Shown: positions 16,374 to 25,227, numbered from the stretch's first letter. The stretch: 64,000 nucleotides of DNA from Sporosarcina luteola (GCF_023715535.1 NZ_JAMBOI010000003.1:124001-188000); one strand, 5' to 3'. Notes: generated from the sequence alone by a model not told the origin. Translations and numbers: made by a program.

Positions 16374-17522
16374 TCACTTACCCACCGGAACATATCCCGT
16401 CTTCTCGATAATTTCCTGCCCTTCATCCGACAGAACCCACTCTATGAACGCTTCGACATGCGGGTTGTCGCTTCCTGCTGTCACGGCGTAAAATTCATTC
16501 GTGATTGGATATTCTCCTGACCTGATAGTATCGGTGTTCGGTTCGACACCATTCACGCTAAGCAGGCGAATTCTATTGTTTTTCACCATCTGCGTTGAGT
16601 AGTACCTGAATGTGTAGCCGATTGCGTTTTTATGATTTTTATAGTCGGACACTTCGCCGATGACCGTGCCCATGAGTGACATGACATCCTCTGTCGGCGG
16701 CTTCATAATTGGTGTGAGGCCCATGAATTTTCGCAGTGCAGTTTGACTGCCACTATTTTCGGGTCGTTGAAATGCACGGATTTCATTGTCTTTTCCACCG
16801 ACATCTTTCCAATTCGTAATCTTCCCTGAGTAAATCCCTTTAATTTCATTCTCGGTTAAACTTTTCACCGGATTTTTGGAATTGACGAAAAAGACGAATG
16901 CCTCCTTCCCGATCGGTGTCAGCTTCAGCTCCTTACCCGCACTTTCCGCTTGGTTGAGCTGCGTTGTAGATGGTCCCAAAACGAAAATGATATCCACTTT
17001 TCCGTTGATCAAGTTCGTATAGGCAGCTTCAGTCCGATTCGACATCACTTCGCTGTCATAGGGTTGGTACTCTTTTTCAGGATAAACGGCTTGTGCGAAT
17101 GCCGCGTAAATCGGATAAAGCGCCGTCGCCCCATCGATAATCGGCAAGTTGTCCTCGAGGTGCAAAGTTGCAGGCCCATCTAAAGCTACAGCTTTTGTCC
17201 TCTTTTCAAACGGCTGGTAAGCAGTCAAATCAACTTGGCCATCGGTAATGACTGGCCGGGTTTTATCATAGACGGCCGGTATGGTGAATAGAAGCGATAC
17301 AGCGATGAGAGCCGCTGCTCCGATCCAGAAATGCTTCTTATAGTTGAACAGATCAAAGCGCGCCATGACAAGTATTGCACCAAAAGATATGTATGCCGCG
17401 ATGACAAGCGGTACAAAAAACCCCTTATTTGAAATATATAATAAAAACGCTGCGAAGCCCGCAAATGGTAATACTAATGCCCATATGAATAAAACTGACA
17501 ATATGCCCCAAATCGTTTTCAA
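16374..17522 (-). CDS. Membrane-anchored PstS-like phosphate-binding-fold protein
   Basis: 382 residues. Three hydrophobic helices at the N-terminus (about 5-27, 32-52, 61-82) precede a PstS-type periplasmic-binding domain (110-382): PIIDGATALYPIYAAFAQAV, VDIIFVLGPS, PENSGSQTALRKF (about 240-256). Unlike secreted PstS lipoproteins it is anchored by three helices. TTG 17522 follows GAGGAGGG by six bases. It heads an operon with a small membrane protein and a nitronate monooxygenase; no transporter gene is present, so a sensory rather than transport role is conceivable. Confidence 0.82.
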   Translation of the reverse strand: MKTIWGILSVLFIWALVLPFAGFAAFLLYISNKGFFVPLVIAAYISFGAILVMARFDLFNYKKHFWIGAAALIAVSLLFTIPAVYDKTRPVITDGQVDLTAYQPFEKRTKAVALDGPATLHLEDNLPIIDGATALYPIYAAFAQAVYPEKEYQPYDSEVMSNRTEAAYTNLINGKVDIIFVLGPSTTQLNQAESAGKELKLTPIGKEAFVFFVNSKNPVKSLTENEIKGIYSGKITNWKDVGGKDNEIRAFQRPENSGSQTALRKFMGLTPIMKPPTEDVMSLMGTVIGEVSDYKNHKNAIGYTFRYYSTQMVKNNRIRLLSVNGVEPNTDTIRSGEYPITNEFYAVTAGSDNPHVEAFIEWVLSDEGQEIIEKTGYVPVGK

Positions 17523-17598
17523 CCTATTCCCTCCTCGCAATCTTTCTTTTGTTTAGTATACATTATTTCGAATATAAAAAAGGAACTGAAATATACCC

Positions 17599-17623
17599 GA
17601 CTAAACTTTCCGACACAGGGTAA
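17599..17623 (+). promoter_or_regulatory. Candidate sigma-B/sigma-F-type promoter of the catalase gene
   Basis: GACTAA (17599-17604), 13-base spacer, GGGTAA (17618-17623). This resembles the B. subtilis sigma-B consensus GTTTAA-N13/15-GGGTAT. It ends 17 bases before the ribosome-binding site of the catalase. KatX and KatE of B. subtilis are controlled by sigma-B or sigma-F, which makes the match plausible. Confidence 0.4.
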
Positions 17624-17657
17624 AAGATAAGGAGAATGATTTGAGGAGGTTTTCTTT

Positions 17658-19304
17658 TTGGCGAAGAACAAAGATGTGAATGTTACAAATAGCCAAGACG
17701 TGGAACGGGAGACGTTGACAACGCGGCAAGGTCATCCTGTGGCGGATAACCAAAATATCCGTACGATCGGCAATCGCGGTCCAGCCACGCTTGAGAATTA
17801 TCATTTCATTGAAAAGATTTCCCATTTCGACCGCGAAGAGATACCGGAGCGAGTGGTACATGCACGTGGAACTGGAGCATTTGGCTATTTTGAATCATAC
17901 GGTACAGTCGGTGACGAACCAGTTGAGAGGTATACGCGTGCGAAAGTATTCTCGGGTACCGGGAAGAGAACACCGCTAATGGTTCGCTTCTCCACAGTGG
18001 CAGGTGCGAAGGATTCGCCGGAAACGGCACGCGACCCCAGGGGCTTTGCGGTAAAAATGTACACGGAAGACGGCAACTGGGACTTAGTCGGAAACAACCT
18101 GAAAATCTTCTTTATCCGCGATGCAATGAAATTCCCTGATATGATTCATGCGTTTAAAGCTGATTCAGCGTCGAATGTGCCAAGTCCTCAGCGGATGTTC
18201 GATTTCGTTTCCCGTTCACCTGAAGCGACGCATATGATCACGTTCCTATTTTCCCCATGGGGCATTCCAGCTACATACCGCCACATGCAGGGCTCTGGCG
18301 TCAACACCTACAAATGGGTGAATGAAAAAGGCGAAGCTGTGTTGGTGAAGTACCACTGGGAGCCGAAGCAAGGGATCCGCAACCTGACTCAGGAAGAGGC
18401 TAACGATATTCAAGCGAAAAACGTCGGCCATGCAACACAGGATTTATATGAGGCAATTGAGCGGGGAGATTATCCTGAATGGGAGCTATTCGTTCAAATC
18501 ATGGAGGATGATTACCATCCTGAACTCGATTTCGATCCACTCGACGATACGAAACTATGGCCGGAGGAGAAGTTTCCATGGCTGCCGGTAGGTAAGATGG
18601 TCCTTGACCGAAACCCAGAAGATTTCCACGCAGAAATTGAACAGGCAGCCTTTGGTACGGGGGTTCTCGTTGACGGAATGGATTTCTCGGACGATAAGAT
18701 GCTGCAAGGCCGGACTTTCTCATACTCAGATACGCAGCGCTATCGTATAGGTGCGAACTATCTGAAATTGCCTGTGAATGCACCAAAGGTTCCTGTCCGG
18801 ACGAATCAGAAACGCGGTCAAATGGCTATCCATGACGCGAAAGAGTCTGGAGATCTGCATATCAACTATGAACCATCGATGCTCGGCGGCTATCAGGAAA
18901 AAAGCGAGGATATTCGTACACCGCATCAACCCATCTATAATGCGGCAGCAATGAGTGCACCAATCGATCGCCCGAACAATTATGGTCAAGCCGGCCACAC
19001 ATATCGCAGCTTTGAAGATTGGGAGCGTGATGAATTGATTAAGAACCTATCCGAAGCGCTGGCGATCTGCGACAAACGAATTCAAGACGCCATGATCGAT
19101 CACTTCACGCAAGCCGATGAAGACTATGGCAGACGCGTGAAGGAAGGTATAGAAAGGGTAATGAAAGAAATCCAAGAAACGAAAACGGACAATAAGATTC
19201 CAGGCCGTGAATCAGGTCTATCGAAATATGGTCAAGGGACATTAGCTGCGAACGAAGCTGCAGATGACGCTGTGAAGAAAAGCCATGAAGCTGATCCTTA
19301 TTAA
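17658..19304 (+). CDS. Monofunctional haem catalase (KatA/KatX type)
   Basis: 548 residues, close to the 547 of B. subtilis KatX and longer than KatA. The catalytic histidine lies in [13 protein letters not shown] (H68), the distal asparagine in the GNN motif (149-150), and the proximal haem tyrosine in [12 protein letters not shown] (Y359). It decomposes hydrogen peroxide in the cytoplasm or forespore. TTG 17658 follows GAGGAGG by nine bases; no ATG lies in frame nearby. Monocistronic with its own terminator. Confidence 0.93.
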   Translation: MAKNKDVNVTNSQDVERETLTTRQGHPVADNQNIRTIGNRGPATLENYHFIEKISHFDREEIPERVVHARGTGAFGYFESYGTVGDEPVERYTRAKVFSGTGKRTPLMVRFSTVAGAKDSPETARDPRGFAVKMYTEDGNWDLVGNNLKIFFIRDAMKFPDMIHAFKADSASNVPSPQRMFDFVSRSPEATHMITFLFSPWGIPATYRHMQGSGVNTYKWVNEKGEAVLVKYHWEPKQGIRNLTQEEANDIQAKNVGHATQDLYEAIERGDYPEWELFVQIMEDDYHPELDFDPLDDTKLWPEEKFPWLPVGKMVLDRNPEDFHAEIEQAAFGTGVLVDGMDFSDDKMLQGRTFSYSDTQRYRIGANYLKLPVNAPKVPVRTNQKRGQMAIHDAKESGDLHINYEPSMLGGYQEKSEDIRTPHQPIYNAAAMSAPIDRPNNYGQAGHTYRSFEDWERDELIKNLSEALAICDKRIQDAMIDHFTQADEDYGRRVKEGIERVMKEIQETKTDNKIPGRESGLSKYGQGTLAANEAADDAVKKSHEADPY

Positions 19305-19319
19305 GTGAATTAAAATGAA

Positions 19320-19352
19320 AGAGGGACGAGCCTGAAGTAGGCTGCGTCCCTT
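19320..19352. terminator. Terminator between catalase and ywbE genes
   Basis: AGGGACG and CGTCCCTTT flank an inner AGCCT/AGGCT stem. It lies between convergent genes and could serve both. Confidence 0.85.
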
Positions 19353-19361
19353 TATTTCGTT

Positions 19362-19556
19362 TCATTCCAAGATATCGCTGACCCTGCCGACTTGTCCATC
19401 CTCGAGCCGCACTTTGATACCATGCGGATGGAAGCTCGAGTTTGTCAATAAATCCTTGACGACCCCTTCCGTTTTCACACCTGTGCGCTGGTCCTTTTTC
19501 AGGATGACTGCGACTTTCATTCCTGGCTTCACATCACTTCGATTACGTCCGTCCAT
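19362..19556 (-). CDS. ywbE: YwbE-family protein
   Basis: 64 residues matching the conserved YwbE family: NRSDVKPGMKVAVILKKDQ at the start and HGIKVRLEDGQVGRV near the end. It looks like a small SH3-like beta barrel. Function unknown. ATG overlaps the stop of the upstream methyltransferase (TAATG), so the two are translated together. Confidence 0.88.
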   Translation of the reverse strand: MDGRNRSDVKPGMKVAVILKKDQRTGVKTEGVVKDLLTNSSFHPHGIKVRLEDGQVGRVSDILE

Positions 19557-20164
19557 TAGTTCTCTTCCTCTCTCTTTTGAAAAATGCTTTGTACGACATG
19601 GGCCGTCCCTGTATGAAGCTGCCCTTCTTCACGGTTTACTTCCCCGACGTGGAAATGTTTGATGAAATATCCATCGAACTTGTGCAAGATGTCTGCTGGA
19701 TCCATTAGCATTACCGAATCGCGCGGACCGCCTGTTCCATATCGGAGCTGCTCTTTCGTATACAATTCGCTGACATAATAGCCGCCGACTTTCAGTGCCT
19801 TCTGAATGCCTGTCATCGTTTTTTCCATGACATCCTCTGGGAAATGACCAAAAATGTGAACGATTGCATCCCACTGCTTCTCTTCCCAAACAACCTCTGC
19901 CAAATCGCGAAGCTCTGTCTTCACCGAAACCCCTTTTTCATTCGCCAATTGTTGCGTCTTATCGAGCCCGGCCTGCGCATAGTCCCATGCAGTCACATCA
20001 AATCCGAGGGATGCCAAGTAGACGGCATTGCGCCCCTCCCCTTCCGCAATGCAAAGCACTTTTCCTTTTGGCAGCACGTGAGCAGCTTCCACGACAAACT
20101 GATTCGGCTCTTTTCCGTATATGTACTCTTCTGTTGAAAAACGTTCATGCCAAAAATTTGTCAT
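19556..20164 (-). CDS. Class I SAM-dependent methyltransferase (TehB-like)
   Basis: 202 residues. Motif I is VLCIAEGEGRNAVYLAS (about 36-52), motif II VTAWDYAQAGLDK. This short form resembles TehB/thiopurine-type small-molecule methyltransferases. Substrate unknown. It is followed by ywbE with overlapping stop/start, so an operon of two genes. Confidence 0.85.
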   Translation of the reverse strand: MTNFWHERFSTEEYIYGKEPNQFVVEAAHVLPKGKVLCIAEGEGRNAVYLASLGFDVTAWDYAQAGLDKTQQLANEKGVSVKTELRDLAEVVWEEKQWDAIVHIFGHFPEDVMEKTMTGIQKALKVGGYYVSELYTKEQLRYGTGGPRDSVMLMDPADILHKFDGYFIKHFHVGEVNREEGQLHTGTAHVVQSIFQKREEEN

Positions 20165-20247
20165 TAGCTATCCGTTCCTTTCATGACAATTTCCCTAAGT
20201 TTATCACAACCTGTCCTCGGCATGGCCATCCGTACACCGAGCAGATA

Positions 20248-20375
20248 GGTTATCACCGACTTTAGCGGGTTTATCACCGATTCTCATGGGTTTACCACCG
20301 ATTCTCGGCACTTTATCACCGATTCTACGGTGTTTACCACCGACTTTCCCCACTTTATCACCGACTTGTGTTGAA
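20248..20375. repeat. Array B: six TTAYCACCGA units at exact 21-bp spacing
   Basis: The core TTATCACCGA or TTACCACCGA starts at 20250, 20271, 20292, 20313, 20334 and 20355, each exactly 21 bases from the last. Variable 8-11 base stretches separate the cores. From the second unit on, T and C alternate at core position 4 (ATC, ACC, ATC, ACC, ATC). It lies between divergent genes, just upstream of an ECF sigma gene. Confidence 0.9.
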
Positions 20376-20424
20376 AGTTTTGGTAAAAACGAAATTTTCC
20401 ACTGAGTAAACCCGTTATACTATA

Positions 20425-20456
20425 TGAAACACCAAACGACATGCGCATGTCCGTTT
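20425..20456. promoter_or_regulatory. Palindrome in the leader of the first ECF sigma gene
   Basis: GACATGCGCATGTC (20438-20451) is a perfect 14-base palindrome. It is flanked by TGAAAC (20425-20430) and GTTTCA (20453-20458 region), extending the symmetry. The Shine-Dalgarno GGAGG follows directly. Operator or RNA hairpin occluding translation are both possible. Confidence 0.6.
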
Positions 20457-20472
20457 CAGTTAGGAGGTCACT

Positions 20473-21039
20473 ATGGAACAAGAGCAGCTTTGGATACAGC
20501 AAGTGTTGGCAGGCGACAAACAATCCTACGCACACATTATTAACAAATACAAAAACCAATTATATGCGACCATTCTGCGGATGACGAAAAACCCGCAGGA
20601 TGCCCAGGACCTCGTTCAAGATGCATTTATCAAAGTGTATCGGAACCTCGATAAATACAATACGGACGGGTCGTTCTCCAGCTGGCTATACCGGGTGGCG
20701 ATCAATCATTGCATGGATGAATTCCGTAAAAAACGGTACTCCACCGTTCAAGTTGAAATCGACGAAACAAAAGTGGTTAATAGAGAGCATCCAGAAGTTG
20801 TGTTCTTGAAAAAAGAGAAAAGCCGGCAGTTGGAACGTCTGATTTCCACATTGCCTGAAGATGAGCGACTGATCATTCTTCTCCGTTATATAAATGAAGT
20901 TAGTTATAAAGAAATTAGTGAATTGATGGACGTCCCTCTATCAACGGTGCGCAATAAACTGCATCGCGCAAAGAAAAAGATGAGGGAGACCGTAAAACAA
21001 GAAGGAGGATTTTTTCATGAACTGTCCAACGGCGGATAA
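20473..21039 (+). CDS. ECF RNA polymerase sigma factor
   Basis: 188 residues. Sigma-2 region with DAQDLVQDAFIKVYRNLDKY (about 43-62) and SWLYRVAINHCMDEFRKK; sigma-4 helix-turn-helix with EVSYKEISELMDVPLSTVRN (about 142-161). ATG 20473 follows AGGAGG. The last 23 bases overlap the anti-sigma gene. It resembles ECF30-type SigW/SigV relatives, but the regulon cannot be told. The palindrome upstream may be its regulatory site. Confidence 0.92.
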   Translation: MEQEQLWIQQVLAGDKQSYAHIINKYKNQLYATILRMTKNPQDAQDLVQDAFIKVYRNLDKYNTDGSFSSWLYRVAINHCMDEFRKKRYSTVQVEIDETKVVNREHPEVVFLKKEKSRQLERLISTLPEDERLIILLRYINEVSYKEISELMDVPLSTVRNKLHRAKKKMRETVKQEGGFFHELSNGG

Positions 21040-22606
21040 ACTTTCACAATTCGTAGATCAGCTGCTACCTGAACACGAGATAGCTGAAATAAAAACGCAC
21101 TTACAGTCATGCACTTCTTGTGGAGTAGTTGTGAATGCCTTTCAAGAGGAACAGCGCTTCATTGAGGAAACGTTGCAAACTCCGACCTTGCCAGATAATT
21201 TTACTGATCTTGTCTTAGATCAGCTAGAGCCTTATGAAAAACCGGTAAAACATCGTCGGACGAAGATTTGGAAACAAGCCGCCTTAACTGCTGCAGGCAT
21301 CGTTTTGGCTGTTGGTATCGGCGCAACTGTAAACCCGGCCTTCGCACAATTAATCGGCGGTCTATTCTCGACTAACCAAGTCGATAAAGGGTTGCAAATT
21401 GCGGCGGAGTCTGGGCTGACGAAAAGGGTTGATCTGGAAGTCGAAGACCAAGGGCTGACGTTACAAGTGGAAGACGTAATTGCAGACTCTTCCAGGGTGT
21501 CGCTTTCTTATAAAGTGTTGAATAAAGACGGCAAAACGCTGGATACGCATTTAAAAATGGCGCAATCTGACAATTCCATCACAGCCATTGATCAAAATGG
21601 AAACGTACTTGATGGATTAGGCTTTGGCACAGGTTGGCGGCAAGAAAGCGGTTATGGATTCATTCAATTCTCCATTCGCGGTCAGGATAACTTAGAACGA
21701 CTGACAATTCGGTTCAATCTTGTCGAACTAAATGGCGTAAAGGGCAACTGGCAATTAGACGTCCCTGTCGATTTACTTGAAAACCGCAAGCTGACAAAAA
21801 TGGCGGACTTGAAAGATGCAACTGCCGTCCATCACGGCGTGGAAATTGATTTGAAGCAACTGCACTTCGCTCCTTCTTCCATGGAATTGTATTTCGAGAC
21901 TGCTTTCACAAAAGAAGAATGGTTAGAGACTGAAGAGGCAATACACAAGTTCGAGGAGAAGTTCGGAATAAGCAGCATGGATAACCTTGTATTCGGCAGA
22001 AGTACCGCAATTAAATACCATATTGAAAATGCGGAAGGGAAAGTGATTTATTCTGCAGCTCACTCGACTCATTCAAAGACGCCTGGCATGCTGCAAGTTG
22101 AGAGCAAAGAACTGAGTACGCCGGGGGGCACCGGATGGATCCATTCATTCGTTCCGAAAAACGAAGACCAACTTACCTTTGTACTGGATGGCGTCTATAA
22201 AAAAGAGCCTACAGATTTTTCTCTTACATTTAAACCTAAAGACATAAATGAACATCCGGTGTCGTTTGACTATAAAGGGACTCACTTAACAATTAAAAGC
22301 GTGAAAAAAACTTTGTTTGGAAAAGATCATTATGTCGTCATCAAAATGGAGGGAGGCACAGACTCTCTTGATGCCGACTTAGGCAACTATATTGCCGTTG
22401 ATGGCAATGGGAACAGCTACCCTACCAAATTCGTCTCATCCATTCAGGATCTAAAAGATAAGAACGGCCGCCATAGAGCGACATTAGAATTGCATTTGGA
22501 GGGTTTGGAAGAAGTACCGGAGGAATTGACGTTGTACCTTGTTTCGATGAGTAGCTATTATCCTGTTGAAGAGCAATGGAGAGTACCGTTGATTGGTGAA
22601 AACTAA
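21017..22606 (+). CDS. Zinc-finger anti-sigma factor with DUF4179 and long extracellular domain
   Basis: 529 residues. The N-terminal ZAS motif is H-x3-C-x2-C in HLQSCTSC (about residues 32-39). A transmembrane helix sits near 92-113 (AALTAAGIVLAVGIGATV), followed by the DUF4179 region and a long beta-rich extracellular part to 529. It should bind the preceding sigma factor in the cytoplasm and sense an envelope signal outside. ATG 21017 lies inside the sigma gene after AAGGAGG, so they are coupled. Confidence 0.88.
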   Translation: MNCPTADKLSQFVDQLLPEHEIAEIKTHLQSCTSCGVVVNAFQEEQRFIEETLQTPTLPDNFTDLVLDQLEPYEKPVKHRRTKIWKQAALTAAGIVLAVGIGATVNPAFAQLIGGLFSTNQVDKGLQIAAESGLTKRVDLEVEDQGLTLQVEDVIADSSRVSLSYKVLNKDGKTLDTHLKMAQSDNSITAIDQNGNVLDGLGFGTGWRQESGYGFIQFSIRGQDNLERLTIRFNLVELNGVKGNWQLDVPVDLLENRKLTKMADLKDATAVHHGVEIDLKQLHFAPSSMELYFETAFTKEEWLETEEAIHKFEEKFGISSMDNLVFGRSTAIKYHIENAEGKVIYSAAHSTHSKTPGMLQVESKELSTPGGTGWIHSFVPKNEDQLTFVLDGVYKKEPTDFSLTFKPKDINEHPVSFDYKGTHLTIKSVKKTLFGKDHYVVIKMEGGTDSLDADLGNYIAVDGNGNSYPTKFVSSIQDLKDKNGRHRATLELHLEGLEEVPEELTLYLVSMSSYYPVEEQWRVPLIGEN

Positions 22607-22618
22607 GCAATAGATAGA

Positions 22619-22661
22619 GGCCACATTCACACGTATTCAAAAGTGTGAATGTGGCTTTTTG
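22619..22661 (+). terminator. Rho-independent terminator after the first anti-sigma gene
   Basis: GCCACATTCACAC, loop, GTGTGAATGTGGC then T5. A 13-base perfect stem. Confidence 0.92.
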
Positions 22662-22756
22662 TTGTTTTTGAACTAGTAGTATAGTATTTAGTTCAATGTA
22701 ACCGTTACCGATTTTCATAGATTGCGTCTAAGTTAATATTAAGCGAGGTGAACGAT

Positions 22757-23269
22757 TTGTCCAGTGAAGCGTGGTTTGATGAACATTATGATGCCGTTTA
22801 CAGTTACATCCTCATGCTCGTGAAAGATTCCCATACAGCCGAGGACTTGTCCCAGGAAACGTTTATGAAGGTAGTTCGGAATGAACATCAATTCAAAGGA
22901 GACTCCCTCGTCAAAACATGGATTTTTCGTATCGCCTATACGACGACGATGAGTTATTTCAGAAAGATGAATCCAATTACGTATTATTTTGATTTATATG
23001 CTCACAGCGCCAAGCACGAACAGTCATCGGAGGAAACTGTCCTTCTTAATTCACAGCAAAGGCAATTTTACGAAGCGCTTAACCAGCTGAAGCCAAGTTA
23101 CCGGCAAGTGATCATACTGCGGAAGATCCAAGAGTTTTCAACAAAAGATACGTCATCGATCCTTAATTGGTCAGAAGGAAAAGTGAAGATGAGTTTGTCG
23201 AGGGCGCTTGTCGCGTTCAAAGAAGAATTAGAGAAAGGTGGTTTTACGAATGAAACACTTATCCGATGA
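22757..23269 (+). CDS. ECF RNA polymerase sigma factor (second)
   Basis: 170 residues from TTG 22757, with AGGTG six bases upstream; the GTG at 22748 overlaps that site. Sigma-2 motif: TAEDLSQETFMKVVR; sigma-4: STKDTSSILNWSEGKVKMSL. The sigma factor is followed, with a 20-base overlap, by a membrane anti-sigma-like protein. It is distinct in sequence from the first ECF factor. Regulon unknown. Confidence 0.88.
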   Translation: MSSEAWFDEHYDAVYSYILMLVKDSHTAEDLSQETFMKVVRNEHQFKGDSLVKTWIFRIAYTTTMSYFRKMNPITYYFDLYAHSAKHEQSSEETVLLNSQQRQFYEALNQLKPSYRQVIILRKIQEFSTKDTSSILNWSEGKVKMSLSRALVAFKEELEKGGFTNETLIR

Positions 23270-24404
23270 TGAGATAGCGCGAGAGTTGGAAAAGCTTGGC
23301 CAAGCGTTTAAACCTTCCGCCGTACAGAAAGAGAAACTACGGCGGAGTATCTTTGCTTCAGCCCGCCCTAAGAAAGTGTTTCGTATAAATACATTGCTTC
23401 CTAGCTTCATCTCACTTATTGTTCTGCTATCGGTCGGTGTCGGATTATATGTAACCATTGGTGGTTCTGATACAACGAATGTAACTGCTTCATGGGATGG
23501 CATGCTTTTAGAACAATCAAGTCGAACGAGTCCTACGAGATACGTTTTGAAATTCTATGGAACTTCATTGACGATTGAAGATGATTTCCTTGGTTCAAGT
23601 TTCATGTCAGATAAAGTGGATAAGGAAGCATACTTGCGTGGCTATAAAATTAAGGAGCCCCTGTTAATCCCTGGGACATACGAGAATTACACGATTACAC
23701 AGAGTGACGGCACTTACAAACTTAAGGTGGATGGCAAGACGGGGTTTACTTACAATTTGGAAAAGAAAGGACCGCGAATCCTTGTAGGTGAAGACGGTAT
23801 TGAATATTCCTCGAGGGTATATCTGGACACACTAGAAGTAATCACCGATGCTATAACGCCTGAACGTTTGGAAACCGCTACACAAAATGAACATACATTT
23901 TTAATTGAATGGGGCTTGGATTCAATGGATCGAGGAAATCATGATTTCGAATCCCACGAGCACGGGCAGCTTGTCGTTTCAACTGATTTCGATGAGTTGC
24001 AACGGGGGCAAGCTGTTTATTATCATATGCCACCTTCCGTCATTGCCAAGAATTCGGCAGTTCCCGAAATGTATATTGGAAGAGTCGTCGGATTACCGGG
24101 TGAAACGGTCGAGATTAAAGGCGGCCAGGTGTATATTGACGGAAAGATACTTGATACATTTTATGGCAAAGCAACAAGGCGCGGCGCTGGAGAGGAGGAG
24201 TACTTCAAAACGGTTCCGAGCAATGTAATTGTAGATGAACAATCTACAAGAGAATACTTCAATATGAACATGGCAGCCGTAACTGTAAAGGAAAATACAC
24301 TGTTCATTCTCGTTGATCAATGGTGGCGTGGATACGATAGCCGCGAGTATGGTCCTTTGCCGATTGGAGAGGTTGAAGGCATCATTACAGGGACTGCGGA
24401 GTAA
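23250..24404 (+). CDS. Putative anti-sigma factor fused to a signal-peptidase-I-like domain
   Basis: 384 residues from ATG 23250 (GAAAGGTGG eight bases upstream), inside the end of the sigma gene. Residues 1-50 are cytoplasmic and helical, without a Cys/His zinc motif. A transmembrane helix spans about 50-70. The outer part ends in a type I signal-peptidase-like fold: GLDSMDRG (S225), LQRGQAVYY (box C), YIGRVVGLPGETVEI (box D, 275-289) and GYDSREYGPLPIG (box E). The catalytic lysine expected in box D (YxKR) is glycine (G277), so proteolytic activity is doubtful. The serine remains. Confidence 0.75.
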   Translation: MKHLSDDEIARELEKLGQAFKPSAVQKEKLRRSIFASARPKKVFRINTLLPSFISLIVLLSVGVGLYVTIGGSDTTNVTASWDGMLLEQSSRTSPTRYVLKFYGTSLTIEDDFLGSSFMSDKVDKEAYLRGYKIKEPLLIPGTYENYTITQSDGTYKLKVDGKTGFTYNLEKKGPRILVGEDGIEYSSRVYLDTLEVITDAITPERLETATQNEHTFLIEWGLDSMDRGNHDFESHEHGQLVVSTDFDELQRGQAVYYHMPPSVIAKNSAVPEMYIGRVVGLPGETVEIKGGQVYIDGKILDTFYGKATRRGAGEEEYFKTVPSNVIVDEQSTREYFNMNMAAVTVKENTLFILVDQWWRGYDSREYGPLPIGEVEGIITGTAE

Positions 24405-24432
24405 TAAGATAGTTAATTAGACGAATAAAAAA

Positions 24433-24475
24433 TACAGAGCAGAATGGCTGAAGTGCCCTATCTGCTCTGTTTTAA
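24433..24475 (+). terminator. Rho-independent terminator after the second sigma/anti-sigma pair
   Basis: ACAGAGCAGA pairs with TCTGCTCTGT, followed by a T-rich tail. It may also serve the convergent HAD gene. Confidence 0.85.
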
Positions 24476-24568
24476 TTAACCAACTTTTCTACCCAACCAG
24501 CTGTGCCTCGTCAACTTCATATTATTCGAATCAATCCATTCGCCTTCAAATTCCAGATCTTTCGTCAA
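24476..24568 (-). CDS. Possible 30-residue ORF after the HAD gene
   Basis: TTG 24568 to TAA 24476, five bases past the HAD stop. AGGAG lies only two bases before the TTG, which is too close for efficient initiation. No recognised domain. It may be the tail of a lost gene; reported at low confidence. Confidence 0.2.
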   Translation of the reverse strand: MTKDLEFEGEWIDSNNMKLTRHSWLGRKVG

Positions 24569-24573
24569 CACTC

Positions 24574-25227
24574 CTAACTCTCACTTTTGATCTTTTTCAA
24601 CTCAAGTAAGCCGTCAATTATGACATCCGCCTGAGCAAGTTCGTCTTCCCTAGCAAAATCAAAGTTGCAGCCAATAGCGAGTAAGCCGTTATCTTTCGCT
24701 GCGTTTATATCCGATAATCGATCACCTACTACCGCTCCGTTTGTAATGCCATACTTTTGTACAATGCTCCGGACTAAGTGCAATTTGTTCATAGAGTCAA
24801 TTTGCTCGATACTAAATGTCTCTGTCACCCATCGATCCAATCGATAATAGCTCACTATGGCTTCGAGGTAATCTATTAATCCATTGCTTGCTATGTAGAT
24901 TGAGCATCCGTTTTCTTTCAAGTAACTGAAGAGTTCCTTGACACCGGGGTATAAAGCTCCGTTTCCATTTCTTATATTTTCAAGTAATCTTTCAAGAAAA
25001 TATCCATCCGTTAGTTCTCTATCTTCATTAGAATGAGTGGGCATCAATGTTTCCCATACTTTCGGTAAAGGAACCCCCATGATTTCACGGTATTTATTAA
25101 TAGGTGTGGCGCCGTTCCATTTATCAATTGATCGTAAGTGTTCAAACGTATCATCGAGCGCTAACTCCAAGATTCTATCTGTTTGAAAAAGTGTTCCGTC
25201 CATATCGAATATAAGTGACTGTATCAT
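24574..25227 (-). CDS. HAD-superfamily hydrolase (phosphoglycolate-phosphatase-like)
   Basis: 217 residues. Motif I FDMDGTLFQT (nucleophile Asp), motif II IYIASNG, motif III around K, motif IV VVGDRLSDINAAK. A helical cap between motifs I and II matches subclass C1. It dephosphorylates a small phosphoester; substrate unknown. ATG 25227 has GGAG seven bases upstream; TTG 25233 is less likely. Single-gene unit. Confidence 0.88.
   Translation of the reverse strand: MIQSLIFDMDGTLFQTDRILELALDDTFEHLRSIDKWNGATPINKYREIMGVPLPKVWETLMPTHSNEDRELTDGYFLERLLENIRNGNGALYPGVKELFSYLKENGCSIYIASNGLIDYLEAIVSYYRLDRWVTETFSIEQIDSMNKLHLVRSIVQKYGITNGAVVGDRLSDINAAKDNGLLAIGCNFDFAREDELAQADVIIDGLLELKKIKSES

Noticed and set aside
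20248..20375. CRISPR array for the TTAYCACCGA repeats
   Set aside because: Cores are about 10 bases with 11-base gaps, far too short for CRISPR repeats and spacers, and no cas genes are near.
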